Below, piece by piece: positions 53,598 to 64,000 of a stretch of DNA of 64,000 bases (positions within the stretch are counted from its first letter, which is position 1; the number at the start of each line of letters is the position of its first letter). A model generated the notes under the pieces. That model did not search any database. It was given only the letters and a program-made list of their open reading frames with translations, and was not told the origin of the DNA. The translations under genes and the position numbers were made by a program. This DNA is from Brachyhypopomus gauderio (lineage: Eukaryota > Chordata > Actinopteri > Gymnotiformes > Hypopomidae): assembly GCF_052324685.1 (NCBI RefSeq), contig NW_027507051.1:1-64000 (forward strand). Direction: 5' to 3'.

Positions 53598-56500
53598 GTA
53601 TGAAATGTACACTACTGTTTTAACTGTAATGTTTTTCCAATGTAAAAAAAAATGTAAATGCGGTGGGCAGCCCTAGCCCGGCGCCTGGGGAGCAGTTGGG
53701 GTTAGGTGCCTTGCTCAAGGGCACCTCAGTCATGGCCTCAGGTCTGGGAATCAAAGCCAAAAGTCAAAAGACCAGTTCCCTACCACCAGGCCATGACTGC
53801 CAATGTTTAAGATTGAAATATATGTTAGACAGTCTCAGTTAAATTTGTCAGATATTGAGATTTCCGACATCTAAATCAGACCGTCATTCCCAGTGAAACT
53901 TAAACTTGTATATTGATATACAACCTGCTACAATTTATCAAACATCTCCATTTCATAGTAAAAGGATGAAAAGGAATCATAGTAATCATGCCATTGTGTT
54001 CAGTCGTTATAATCTCTGTAATCTCCAGCACATCTATACAGATACTGTGATGAGTCCTGTAAGACTCACACAGTCCTCTACTAAACCCGTATTTTACAGA
54101 ACAAATTCAAGACCTCACTGAAGTCTCTACAGCAGCATCTGAAGGTCTTAGAGGAAGATAAACAAGTCTATGAGAAAACAGCAGCACACATTAAGGTGAA
54201 AGGTCACTCTGAGTTCTGAATGGTGCTGTGATCACTGTCCACGTACACCATAATGAAACACACACATTTGGACAGTTTATATTTCCTCATCATCTCCCAT
54301 TCCAGTATCAGGCCCAGCACACAGAGAGGCAGATAAAGGAGGAGTTTGAGAAGATCCACCAGTTTCTACGAGATGAAGAAGCAGCAAGAATAGCTGCACT
54401 GAAGGAGGAAGAGGAGCAGAAGAGTCACATGATGAGGAGGAAGATTGAGGAGATGAGTGGAGAAATAGCATCTCTTTCAGATCAAATCAGAAACACAGAG
54501 AAGGAGATGGAAGCTGAGAACATCCCGTTCTTACTAGTAAGAATCACTCAGTCTGTCTCATACAAATATAAGTGAAAAAGAATCACTCACTGACCATCTA
54601 GGTCATCTGCCACACACACACACACATGCACACACACACAAGTAATACGCATAAGTAAAAGCTTTTGACATTTGTTTTGTGTGTGTGTGTGTGTGTGTGT
54701 AAGGGTCTTTAGACACATTGATTTTATTATCATATAAGGAAAAAGCTAGGGTTATTTGACCCTCATAAAGAAAATATCAATTGTATTTCAATTTCTGTGT
54801 ACAATTGTCAATTTGTTTCCTTCTCAGAATGTGTCATCCACATTGAAACAGTAAGTAATTATTTCTGTTTGATCTCCATATGTTTACACATTGTGATTGT
54901 TCTGATACATTCAGATATTCAGTATATGGTCTTTGTTATTCCAGAAATATGATATATGAAGAAGGTATTTAGGAATAAAAAACATTGATATTGACTGTAA
55001 CGGGATGACAGAAGAAGCAGACGTGGATTATGGTGCCATGGAATCCTTAATGTCCATAGCACAGAAATGACAATCACTCACAGTGAAATAAAACACAGCC
55101 ACACACACACACAGCAATGACAATCACACACAGTGAAATAAAACACAACCACACACACACAGCAATGACAATCACACACAGTGAAATAAAACACAGCCAC
55201 ACAAACACAGTGTAATAAAACACAGCCACACACACACACACAGCAATGACAATCACACGCAGTGAAATAAAACACAGCCACACACACACAGCAATAGTCA
55301 GAGCAAGATAAACACTTAAGGTGTAAAGTCCCTGACTTGGCAGTCAAAGGGCAGCAACAGAAGAAAATACTCGCAGGTTCACTCCCCTACGCTCAAGGAA
55401 TTAACAGAGACAACTGGCAGAACCTGTGGGCTGAAGTAGGAAGTGAGGTGATAACAGACAGGTGTCAGTGATGATGGAATATGTGGGTGAATTAGAAAGG
55501 GGGAGGGGCTGTGTAGAGGAATGTGTGCAATGTGAAGTGGGCGGCTCCTCTGTGGGTCTGACCCCGCCTACTGAGACACTGACCATGTGCAGACATTTTG
55601 AATACATATTGATGGATTTTATGAAAGATTTCACGTTACTTCTAATGTTAAATACTTTGAATAAGATAAATAATGATCTATTATATATTTTAATAATATA
55701 ATAACTTTCTACATTTCCAGAGTTCATCACACCCCAAAGGAACATGAGAAGGTGTCAGGAGCTCTGATCAATGTAGCAAAACATCTTTCCAACCTGAAGT
55801 TCAGAGTCTGGGAGAGAATGCAGAAGATTCTCCAGTACTGTGAGTTTTGGTGTTCTTTGATTAATTAGAGTAATTCTGTTCTCCTCACAATTAGAACTCT
55901 ATAGAGAGAGAAACATTAACATTGTGTGTTTGGTACATGAACTATTCCAGTATTAAAGGCTGTATTAGTATAAACAGTGAGGGGGACGACCAGTTGACTG
56001 CTGGTCTGAGGAGAGACAGTCAGTCCATGAGGAGATCTACACCACCCACTCTCCACCTCTACACCACCACCCACTCTCCACCTCTACACACCACCCACTC
56101 TCCACCTCTACACACCACCCACTCTCCACCTCTACACACCACCCACTCTCCCCCTCTACACCACCCACTCTCCACCTCTACACACCACCCACTCTCCACC
56201 TCTACACACCACCCACTCTCCACCTCTACACACCACCCACTCTCCACCTCTACACACCACCCACTCTCCACCTCTACACACTGCTCCTCCAGAGGTTCCT
56301 GTGTTCTATGTTGGGTTTGGTCTCCTCTACCAGGAGGAGGACTCATCTCCCAGATGAGAGGAAGACCATCACCCTGAGTCTGACCCTATAGGGCTGTATG
56401 GAGAGGGACGTGGGCCCTTAAGACTCTAGGCTAAGGGGCTTCCCACAATCCTCCATCAAGCCTCCATCCTATTAAGAGGAGTCGTAGTGTTCAGAGGAGT

Positions 56501-59500
56501 GTGGTTGTGAAGGTGGAGATCCTAGCAGTGCTGACAGATGGAGGTAGAGGAGGTTCTACACCCTCACTGTTCCAGGAACAGGACACATCACTCCAAACAC
56601 CCAGACACATCTCCACCTCCCCACAGCCCAGAGTCCAGCTGAGCCCAAGCAGACACCCCTGCTCCAGCCTCTATGGGTCGGCGCCCCTCCAGGGACCAGC
56701 AGGTTCCCTGCATGTCAGCCAGGACCCTCCCTTGTCTGTTTGTCTGTCCCTGTCGGTGTGTCCCTGTCACCATCTTAGTGTCTGTCCATGTCCCTGTCTG
56801 TGTCCCTGACACCATGTTTGTGTCAGTACCTGAGTTTTCCTTGGTGTTGTTGTCTCCACATCACTGTGTCTGTCTTTCTGTGTCACTGTGTCTGTCCTTG
56901 TTGTTGTGTGTGTCGCCCCCTGTTGTCCTGGTGAGGGTGTTGTAGTTGTGGCACGTCCAGGCATGAAAATCTGTCACCTTTCGGCGAAATTCGCCGTTTT
57001 GAAGTCGAAAAGGGTGACCTACGTGAATCGTGTAGATCCGAGGAGTTTTTTTTTTGGGGGGGGAGGGGGGGGTCGGGGGTCGGGAGTTTATATGTATATA
57101 TTTTAATTATCATATTGACTTAATAAGCAAACAGAGCACTTCCGAAATCGGCAATTCCAGCAGTTTCCGCCCAGAACCTTCATGGAGGCCAAATAGCGTT
57201 CAATCATACGAACGTTCATGTTATTCATTTACTGCTAAGCAGGACGAGAAGTAGGACCTAGTGCTACACCGCGGACAAGTCAGAAGAGCGTACATTTACC
57301 ACTACATTTACCAGATCGTACATTTCCCAGTGGATTTAATTGGGTTATTAATGGTTTCAATCGTTTGCATATTTGAATGAATGAATGAATGTTTCAATTT
57401 ATATAGCGCCTTATCTAGATACCCAAGGCACTTTACAATTGTTAACACAGCTACGTTACAGACAACCAATCACACACCGGCGAGAAGCGGCAGCCAATTG
57501 CGCACAGCGTACTCTCTACCGGGATCCACAGCGCCCTGGGGGACTGAATGGGGTGCAGGAAGGGGAGAGAGGACAGACCCTAGTGGCAGAGCACCATCCA
57601 CCACTGGGCACACAAGCACACACACATTCATGCACACACACTCAGACAACAACTTGTTTTTATTGAACAGAGAGAGACACAGACACACACTCAGGGAGAA
57701 TTTTGTCTGGGACTGCCAATTTTACATAACCTCATAACATAATATTTTGCGGTAAAACAAAGTTACTGCCGTTCGCTACAGCGTTGAACACTGTCAGAAA
57801 AAGCCACAAGCTCTTGTGATAAATAGGTAGATGGGCATACTAAGTTCGCGTCAACCCCGTGTAGTTAACGGCGACATAAAATGAGAAACAAGATTTTTTT
57901 TCTAGTGTGTCTGTAGTTGTAACTGGTGAATGCAGGGACGTGTGAGGATAACATTCGCGCCAGGGCTGAAAAGGTTGAAGATGAAGTTGTAAACGCTTGT
58001 CGTTTGAGTCTACCCTGTGCTTTAGCCCATGTTAGAAAATAAAAACACGTGAACCGTGGTATTTTTACTCATTTTCGCCGTATTTATTGGTTCATTAAGA
58101 CGTAAGGGTTTTGACTAAGCCATCCGGAATGGCGAAAACAGCTTCTCGCATTTACGGATCTGGCTCGTATATTGAATCCACTGACAAGACAGTCAAAACA
58201 TTTTTTTAATGGATTTTACTATATTTTACGGAGCCCGTAAGGTGACATCATGTAAAAAATAATAACGCGTGGCCACGACTTATTAACGCGTGGGAACGAG
58301 ATACTAATGTCGCCTTTCACACGCGGCAACAAAGTTTATTTTTCCCAGGGATGTTCGCGAACTGACTGCCCAATGAAGGTAAACCTGGCTTTATATAAAG
58401 TAATACTTAATTATCTTGTTCGCATGCGTTAATTATCTCGTTTGCACGCGTTAGTAAGTCGTGGCCACGTGTTATTATATTTTTTACATGATGTCACCTT
58501 ACGGGCTCCGTAATATTTGGCATCACCTGTCGCTGTATCCCCGTACACCAGCAGCCACCCCCCCCCCCCCCCCCGTCGCCGTATCCCCATGACGTCACAT
58601 GTCAATGCCCCCCACGTCAACGCCCTGTCGCCGTATCCCCATGACGTCACATGCCCTGCCCCCCGGTCTTCTCACCTTTTTAACCCCTGACCCATTTTCA
58701 TGCCTGCACGTCGGTGGACTCCTCCCTGGAGGATCTGCTCCTGGGGGGTCTGGACACTGTGGTTCTCGTCCTCTGGTCCCGTCCTTCAGTCTGGGGACAG
58801 TCCACTGGTGTTAGTCACTCTGGGAGTAGCGCCCTTTAGTGGGGGAATTGTAACGGTATCCACCCACTAATGAGGACACACACACACTTCAGTACACACA
58901 CACTAATAATACACACATGCAGTGTGACACTCAGTGTAACAGTAACACTGCACTAGTTAAGTGTCACATGTGATACTCAAATAATGAATACAAGATATGT
59001 AGAAATATATTAATGAATAAAAGACACAATTTCAAGTGTCAAAACAACAAGCACACAAGTACTGCAGGGGTGTGTGGTGAACACACAACATCACCATCAC
59101 TTCCCTCTTATCAACCTACTGCAGCATTTCACTCAGAGTAAAGGGCCTGCAGTCTGTAGATGTGACCTCATCACATAAACACATGAAGAACATGATGATT
59201 CATTCTGTTCTCTCTCCTCAGACCCTGTTATTCTGGACCCCAACACTGCACATCCACGCCTCCACCTGTCTGATGATCTCACTACTGTAGAATACAGACC
59301 ACAGAAATCACTGCTTCCTGATAATCCAGAGAGATTTGATAAGTGTGTGTGTGTCCTGGGCTCTGAGGGCTTTAACTCAGGGACACACTGCTGGAATGTT
59401 GATGTTGGAGAGTGTGAATACTGGGAACTGGGTGTAATTAGAGAGTCTAAATGGAGAAAGGGAGAGTCTGTCTGTGAATCACTGTGTAGTCTGTGCTACG

Positions 59501-59760
59501 ATATGAGCACTTTTGAATACTGGACACGCTGCCCAGGACAGACAGATCACTTCTTCACATCTACAGAGAAAGTGAAGAGGGTCAGAGTTCAGCTGGACTG
59601 GGACAGGGGGAAAGTGACATTCACTGATCTTCTAACCAGTTCACACCTGTGCACTATAACACACACTTTTACTGACACTGTTTCCCCATTATTCTGCAGT
59701 TCCTCTCCTATGAGGATCTTACCAGTAAAGATATCAGTAACTGTGGAACAGCAAAGTTAA
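53193..59760 (+). CDS. trim35-like: TRIM35-like E3 ubiquitin ligase, copy E (complete, six coding exons)
   Basis: Coding exons 53193-53597, 54100-54195, 54306-54536, 54828-54850, 55721-55839 and 59222-59760; GT-AG introns; 470 codons plus stop, no break. RING and B-box ligands are complete. Exon 2 has [11 protein letters not shown] and EDKQVYEK, where B has NKLK and QHKQVCEK. Intron 1 holds a foldback repeat, intron 4 a 583-bp solo LTR, intron 5 only 0.24 kb of minisatellite but the large TIR element. The TTG at 53184 is in frame but not a plausible start; ATG 53193 is the conserved one. Of the complete copies this has the most divergent SPRY loops. Confidence 0.93.
53648..53808. repeat. Interspersed foldback repeat in intron 1 of copy E
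   Basis: GCGGTGGGCAGCCCTAGCCC, GGAGCAGTTGGGGTTAGGTG, TTGCTCAAGGGCACCTCAGT and CCAGGCCATGACTGCC form a teleost repeat I recognise as widespread; its ends are partial inverses (GGGCAGCC / GACTGCC). Class uncertain. Confidence 0.6.
54996..55578 (-). mobile_element. Solo LTR, 583 bp, in intron 4 of copy E
   Basis: + strand TGTAACGGGATGACAG to CCGCCTACTGAGACA. Flanked by TTGAC (54991-54995) and CTGAC (55579-55583), one mismatch. The corresponding intron in B and C is uninterrupted (GATACTGATTATGTGC). Internal tandem repeats lie at 55080-55295. Confidence 0.82.
55080..55295. repeat. About 45-bp tandem repeats inside the intron-4 LTR
   Basis: Four to five units combining CAGTGAAATAAAACACAGCC, ACACACACAC and AGCAATGACAATCACAC. 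The - strand frames across it are chance products. Confidence 0.9.
56038..56280. repeat. Intron-5 minisatellite of copy E, 0.24 kb
   Basis: About 10 units of the same 22-24 bp repeat, the shortest array of the four. It is followed by about 175 bp (56281-56455, CTGCTCCTCCAGAGG onward) not found in the other copies. Confidence 0.95.
57375..57741 (-). mobile_element. L2-tail SINE/LINE fragment nested in the intron-5 TIR element
   Basis: Inserted between ATATTT (57369-57374) and ATATTT (57742-57747). Copy A is uninterrupted at the same place (about 2098-2110). (GAAT)n at the left is followed by TTTATATAGCGCCTTATCTA, the inverse of an L2-type 3' tail, so the element lies on the - strand. Confidence 0.7.
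58228..58511. mobile_element. Palindromic MITE, copy E counterpart of 2591-2874
   Basis: Same ACGGAGCCCG...CGGGCTCCGT arms and same 284-bp length. Confidence 0.75.
59222..59760 (+). CDS. trim35-like: Exon 6 of copy E: PRY-SPRY
   Basis: 539 bp, intact. Divergent at the loops: [13 protein letters not shown] for [29 protein letters not shown] for [16 protein letters not shown], and [13 protein letters not shown] with two extra codons, balanced by two fewer codons at [12 protein letters not shown]. The WDVDVG box thus reads WNVDVG. Six cysteines in or near the loops are private to this copy. Confidence 0.93.
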
Positions 59761-60058
59761 TGTTGCCTTGAATTAATCTGCATACATGTTATAATGAACA
59801 TTAGATTATACACTGTAAAAAATGATTTTTTGACTTTATAAATATAATTAAGTTTTTTAAGTACTATCTAAAAGAATAATCTAGTATTGTGAGATGGACA
59901 GATAGTCGAACAGACCGACTTCCGTACTGGACGCTGCACTCGGTGCGCTCACTCTTCCTCTCTCTACAGAGCTACGAGAACCTTCTGCTTTAGAGGCATT
60001 TCTCCCAGTCAAATCAGAACCAACAGAGTCACTGATACTGATACACAGTCACACAAAC
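59761..60058 (+). other. B-type 3' flank after copy E
   Basis: Nearly identical to 13482-13778; no gene. Confidence 0.6.
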
Positions 60059-60231
60059 ATGGAGCGCTGGCTAAAACGCAAATCTCCATCATCTCAAATT
60101 GAACCCAGGGGTGTAGTGGGGGGGGGCATTCGCCCCGTCAACAACTTACCCCTAACCCCCCTCACGCTCAACAACTTACACTCGCCGCGACCCCTCAATT
60201 ATTTTTTTAGGACTACACCACTGATTGACCC
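60059..60231 (+). pseudogene. hAT/ZMYM1-type N-terminal fragment, counterpart of 13779-13965
   Basis: MERWLKRKSPSSQIEP, interrupted by the MITE at 60106-60223. With the shorter poly-G the frame happens to stay open through the MITE and the 33-bp repeats to 60754 (231 codons). The repeat translation is not a transposase. Confidence 0.5.
60106..60223. mobile_element. hAT-type MITE, counterpart of 13826-13957
   Basis: CAGGGGTGTAGTGG to GACTACACCACTG, with ATTGAACC at 60098-60105 and ATTGACCC at 60224-60231. Confidence 0.75.
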
Positions 60232-60234
60232 CGA

Positions 60235-60681
60235 CTACCCCACCTCCACCTGTATCCCCTGTTTAACCTACCCCACCTCCACCTGTATCCCCTGTGTAAC
60301 CTACCCCACCTCCACCTGCATCCCCTGTGTAACCTACCCCACCTCCACCTGTATCCCCTGTTTAACCTACCCCACCTCCACCTGTATCCCCAGTTTAACC
60401 TACCCCACCTCCACCTGTATCCCCTGTGTAACCTACCCCACCTCCACCTGTATCTCCTGTTTAACCTACCCCACCTCCACCTACATCCCCTGTGTAACCT
60501 ACCCCACCTCCACCTGTATCCCCTGTGTAACCTACCCCACCTCCACCTACATCCCCAGTTTAACCTACCCCACCTCCACCTGCATCCCCAGTGTAACCTA
60601 CCCCACCTCCACCTGCATCCCCTGTGTAACCTACCCCACCTCCACCTGCATCTCCTGTGTAACCTACCCCACCTCCACCTG
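60235..60681. repeat. 33-bp minisatellite, about 13.5 units
   Basis: Same unit as 13970-14250 with five more units; open on both strands because the period is 11 codons. Confidence 0.92.
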
Positions 60682-61069
60682 CTCAACAACTCTCAATGGC
60701 CGAGTTTCAGTTATCCAGACCCTCAATTTCTGTGCCAATCATGTTACCCACTGAACAAGGTAACATACTTTGCCATGTAACCATAGTGAATGAAAATGGA
60801 AGTTACTGATCTCTGATGTATAAAGAAAAAGCTAATCAAACTCATTCATTTATTTAAATCCTCCTTCCTTATTCCTCCCTCCCTAATTATTGTAGCATTT
60901 AATTACTGGAGTCAAATTAAACACACTGAAAAGCATAACTTGTACCCAATGAATTCCTTGGAGTCTGTTCATTTTCTAAGAAACAACACACACAAACATG
61001 GGTCACAAAACCCATATCCCAAAAACTGTATCCCGTATTTTATTTTCAGTAAAACAGCCCTAATCATTT
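60682..61069. other. Unassigned B-type flank after copy E
   Basis: Matches 14251-14639; no gene recognised. Confidence 0.4.
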
Positions 61070-61311
61070 ACATTCGTGTTTCCAAGCCAGCCTGATAATG
61101 TCCTTCTCTCCCAATTCCTGGTAAGATTGCAGGAATGTGAACTTCTCCTCACTCATCATCATCTTCCTCAATGTCCTCACCAGGAACGTGTATGCCAGCC
61201 TGCACTGTAATGTTATAAAGCATAGCACATACACTATTATGGCACAGCTCCGTGCTGGTGAATACAGAAGCCCCCCTGATGACTTGTGAAGGCACTGAAA
61301 ACCCATTTTCC

Positions 61312-62113
61312 TGACCATCCCCATATGTTTTGGTCTTGCCCTCAGCTTGGATTGTTTTGGACGGAAGTAGTTGATACACTAGGGCAAGTTTTTAACACCC
61401 CTCTGCCCCCGAACCCATTGACAGCTGTATTTGGAATTCCACAAACCTCTAATATGCTCGTCTCTGAAAGACGCGTCCTGGCTTTTACCACACTGCTTGC
61501 CAGACGTACTATTCTCTTCAAATGGAAGCAATCTTCTCCACCTACTCACAACCAGTGGCTCCATGAGGTGATTCGATACATTTACCTTGAGAAAATGCGC
61601 TCTTTTAAATCTGGGGTTCTTCAATCTTTTCAGGAGACATGGGGACCCTTTTTATCGGTTCTTTATGACCAGAACTTCCTCCCGGTATGACGTTCCAGAT
61701 ATTCTTAGCTATTCTCCCCATGGAGGGGAATATAAAATTTGTGTTGTATCCGCTTGTCCAATGACCTGCAGTATAGACATGTAACTGGAATTCTACCTTT
61801 TGTATTTTTTAATTTTTTTATTTTTAATTTTTATTTTAATTATTATTATTATTATTATTTTTTTTATTTTTTTTTTGCTTATTCATTTATTTATTTTATT
61901 GTATTACTTTTCTGTTGCTGTTGTCTTTTTTGCTTGGTGGGGACGGGAGGGGGGTTGTTTGATTCTGGGGTAGGTTCTCTTAAGGGTTAAACAGTTTTTG
62001 TCATTTATCTTCTGTAAATACCAATCTTTATTTTTTGCCAGGTGTTCTGCGGTTTTGTATATCTGTGTTGTGTTATAACCCTCAAAACTAATAAACATAT
62101 GGGTACAAAAAAA
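61312..62113 (+). mobile_element. 5'-truncated L1 insertion, 802 bp, 15-bp TSD
   Basis: Flanked by GAAAACCCATTTTCC (61297-61311) and GAAAACACATTTTCC (62114-62128), one change; the sister relic has the empty site (GAAAACTCATTTTCC, about 14867). It contains the ORF2 C-terminus (PHMFWSCPQLGLFWTEV, NPLTAVFGIP, LLARRTILFKWK, LEKMRSF) to TGA 61688. A T-rich 3' UTR and a short A-rich tail (GGGTACAAAAAAA) follow. Confidence 0.92.
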
Positions 62114-62344
62114 GAAAACACATTTTCCAAGTGCCCAACGCTCGCTCCACAACACTGCGTGTTCTCCAGTGTGCCATGTTGTAGTTCTCTTCAGCCTCTG
62201 TCTGGGGGTTCAAGACAGGAGTAAGTAAATAGGTGCAGAGTGGATAACCACTGTCATCCAGGACGTGTCCACCAGCAAACGCACCCTCAGTTGCCATCTG
62301 ACACACTACTGAATTTGACCAAATGAAAGAGTCACTTCAGGCCA

Positions 62345-62500
62345 CTAGACACCATCACCACCATCACAACCACCAGCAGCACCAACACCACCATCACCAC
62401 CACCAATAGTTAGGGCTCAAGAGGCTGGGGATGAGTGTGTGTGGGGATGAATGTGTGTGGGGATGAGTGTGTGTGGGAATGAGTGTGTGTGGGGATGAAT
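62345..62500. repeat. Simple repeats inside the second Harbinger relic
   Basis: Short (CAC/CAT)n at 62349-62405 and GGGGATGAGTGTGTGTG units at 62428-62500, as in 15100-15420 but fewer. Confidence 0.85.
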
Positions 62501-63265
62501 GTGCCATCCACTACACCAACAATTCCAGGAATTGTTGCAATTGCATGAAAACATATTTTGGTTTCTTGCAATGCATCCCTTGTTTGTGGAAATATTATGT
62601 ATGTTGGTGCATATTGCAGTAGAGCTTTAGTCACAGCACACACACATTTACACACAGCAGCTTTGCTTAGACTGTAGACATCACCAAGAGTGCTGCCATC
62701 CACCACTGGTATAAAAACAAAGTGCTGTCAGTAGCTGAATGGTGTGATTGAAGCAACATTTCTTCTGGTGCCTCTTGTTAACTCCTCCTGTATGAGACCA
62801 AGGAGAGCCATGATCTCCTCCCTAGGCAGGCGGTATCTGTCACACTGTACATCATCACGAAGATCAAGTTGACCCACCCTTAGACGCAGAACTGAGTTAA
62901 GATGAGCTGCCTGTTCATGTTGATTACGGCGTCTTCTTTAACGATGTCCTTAGTTGAGAACCAATATTCTTTGTACAGCTGCCATGTTCACCACATAACC
63001 ACCATTATCAGTAATTAAGTTGTTGTAATTAATGAATGAATTTGATTGGTTAAGAGTTAACAAGCTTACAAGCCAATTTGTAACCATTGCTTGGGGAACA
63101 ATATATTATTTGAATTCTACAAATGTTCCACTGGAAAAAATTGCATATTTTAATATATTAATAAATACTATGTTGTATTTTAACCAATTTCAATAGTTTG
63201 TTTCATGAAAACAATAATTTTAATTTAGTATGTATATTTATGTGCAGTATTGAACTAAGGATGTT

Positions 63266-63440
63266 GGCTCCTCCCACTTTTCTCCAGTACTAGAGGAGTT
63301 TGGCTCCTCTCATCTTCAATCTGTACTAGAGGAGTTTGGCTCATCCCACCTCCCACCAGAACTAGAGGAGTTTAGCCCCTCCCACTTTCCTCCAGCTCTG
63401 CAGGGCCTTTGCTCCTCCCACTTTCTCCAGCATTGAGGGG
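63266..63440. repeat. 36-bp tandem repeat, about 5 diverged units
   Basis: Units around GGCTCCTCCCACTTT then CTCCAGTACTAGAGGAGTTT. Non-coding. Confidence 0.85.
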
Positions 63441-63629
63441 GCGTGGCTTATCTGACCCTCTCCTGCAGGTCTGGAGGCCCACTGCTCTCCTCATTTGTTC
63501 TGATACACTCTTTGTCTTCTCCTCCTTCTCTGCTTTCCTTTCTGCCTTCTTCTCTGCCTGTTTCTCCTCCCTCTTGGGTGGATGAGTGCGACACAAATAA
63601 TGAGGGGTTCTCTAACTGGGTGTCCTAGT

Positions 63630-63734
63630 TGTATTATCTATGTATTGGCTTGCTCACTGGGGGCTAGGACTCAGCACTTGTAAAGCTGCTTTGTGACAAC
63701 AACTGTTGTAAAAAGCGCTATATAAATAAAATTA

Positions 63735-63768
<34 letters not shown>

Positions 63769-63769
63769 G
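63630..63769 (+). mobile_element. L2-type LINE/SINE 3' tail with (GATT)n
   Basis: TTGTAAAGCTGCTTTGTGAC, GTAAAAAGCGCTATATAAAT and a terminal (GATT)n run (63734-63767) are the hallmark 3' end of fish L2-group elements. The upstream limit is unclear. Confidence 0.65.
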
Positions 63770-64000
63770 TGTAACGATGTATGCATTGTGGAGTGAGGAG
63801 GTGGACACAAACGCTGAGGAGAGCGAGATTTAGTAGACGGAATTCCGAATTCAGAGTTGAACAGGCAGGCATGGGTCATAACGGGTGAGACGTCAAAACA
63901 TGAAACGTTGCCAACATGGAGAGACATGACGGGAGACTAAAGACTAAGACAACGAACGCTAAACTTTAAACAAAACAAAACACAGGCTAAATGTGTAACA
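63770..64000 (-). mobile_element. LTR beginning, family of 49171-49616, cut by the window end
   Basis: TGTAACGATGTATGC, AGGTGGACACAAACGCTGAG and GAGCGAGATTTA follow the LTR at 49171 (TGTAACGTGGCTC, GAGACGGACACAATCGCTGA, GAGCGAGATTTA). Its other end is not in the window. Confidence 0.65.

Larger units (their letters stand above)
56958..58706. mobile_element. TIR element in intron 5 of copy E, with nested insertion
   Basis: Same element as 1690-3076: CAGGCATGAAAAT to ATTTTCATGCCTG, which here is a better inverse pair. CACGTC lies at 56952-56957 and 58707-58712. It is longer because of 57375-57741. Confidence 0.82.
61070..62970 (-). pseudogene. Harbinger (HARBI1-like) transposase relic, split by an L1
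   Basis: Counterpart of 14640-15850. On -: VVDGSTLGDVYSLSKAAVCK, TKALLQYAPTYIIFPQTRDA, KICFHAIATIPGIVGVVDGT (longer here than in the first copy), simple repeats, CQMATEGAFAGGHVLDDSGY and YNMAHWRTRSVVERALG. Then comes the L1 insertion, then FQCLHKSSGG and the C-terminal part ending near 61070. Confidence 0.85.

Noticed and set aside
55074..55347. Cys/Val-rich - strand frames in intron 4 of copy E
   Set aside because: They are translations of the tandem repeat inside the solo LTR.

Overview
The window is teleost fish nuclear DNA. It has intron-containing genes with GT-AG splice sites, fish-type class IV TRIM (TRIM35-like) genes, CA/TG microsatellites, and a dense load of gypsy LTRs, L1 and L2 LINEs, hAT, Harbinger and Tc1/IS630-type elements. 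The species cannot be fixed from the sequence alone. There is no bacterial-style operon, CRISPR array or recognisable RNA gene.

The host-gene content is a tandem cluster of TRIM35-like E3 ligase genes, called copies A to E here. Copy A contributes only its last exon (3590-4134); its other exons lie before base 1. Copies B (8881-13481), C (24391-31041) and E (53193-59760) are complete on the + strand. Their six coding exons are each 405, 96, 231, 23, 119 and 539 bp, giving 470 residues, with no stop or frameshift. Each encodes RING (C3HC4), B-box 2, coiled coil and PRY-SPRY. Copy D (46762-47471, - strand) is an inverted 5' fragment that keeps an open RING/B-box exon but breaks inside exons 2 and 3. 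Intron 5 of every + strand copy carries the same C-rich 22-24 bp minisatellite at very different lengths. A 16-bp interferon-response-like motif lies about 55-70 bases before the ATG in B, C and E, and is mutated in D.

Layout. 1-4134: intron 5 (minisatellite plus a 1.4 kb TIR element) and last exon of copy A. 4135-8880: A-type 3' flank with an LTR plus broken acidic ORF and a coiled-coil relic, then the B promoter. 8881-13481: gene B. 13482-16422: B-type 3' flank with a hAT fragment, 33-bp minisatellite, Harbinger relic and solo LTR. 16423-24390: Tc1/IS630 fragment, L2-type LINE, a complete 2.1 kb non-autonomous LTR element, and solo LTRs, one of them in the C promoter. 24391-31041: gene C. 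31042-35460: A-type 3' flank again. 34372-46701: nested insertions (a TG-CA unit with 4-bp TSD, a GTATAC-rich element, an L1 broken by a gypsy element, a hAT within which sits another hAT MITE). 46762-50940: copy D, a hAT transposase relic and two solo LTRs. 50925-53192: IS630-type relic fused to another acidic-ORF fragment, then the E promoter. 53193-59760: gene E. 59761-64000: B-type 3' flank with a Harbinger relic split by an L1.

The 3' flanks pair A with C and B with E, whereas 5' flanks pair C with E. The cluster therefore grew by more than one unequal exchange or conversion event. Paralogous flanks supply empty sites for several insertions, so their order relative to the duplications can be read directly. 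The strongest candidate for something undescribed is a non-autonomous LTR element family. Its best copy (20759-22853) has 338/301-bp LTRs, a 5-bp TSD and one open frame of 301 codons for a basic-then-acidic protein with SPPPS-x-YSAPT-type repeats and no recognisable Gag or Pol motif. Three broken relatives of this ORF occur elsewhere in the window.
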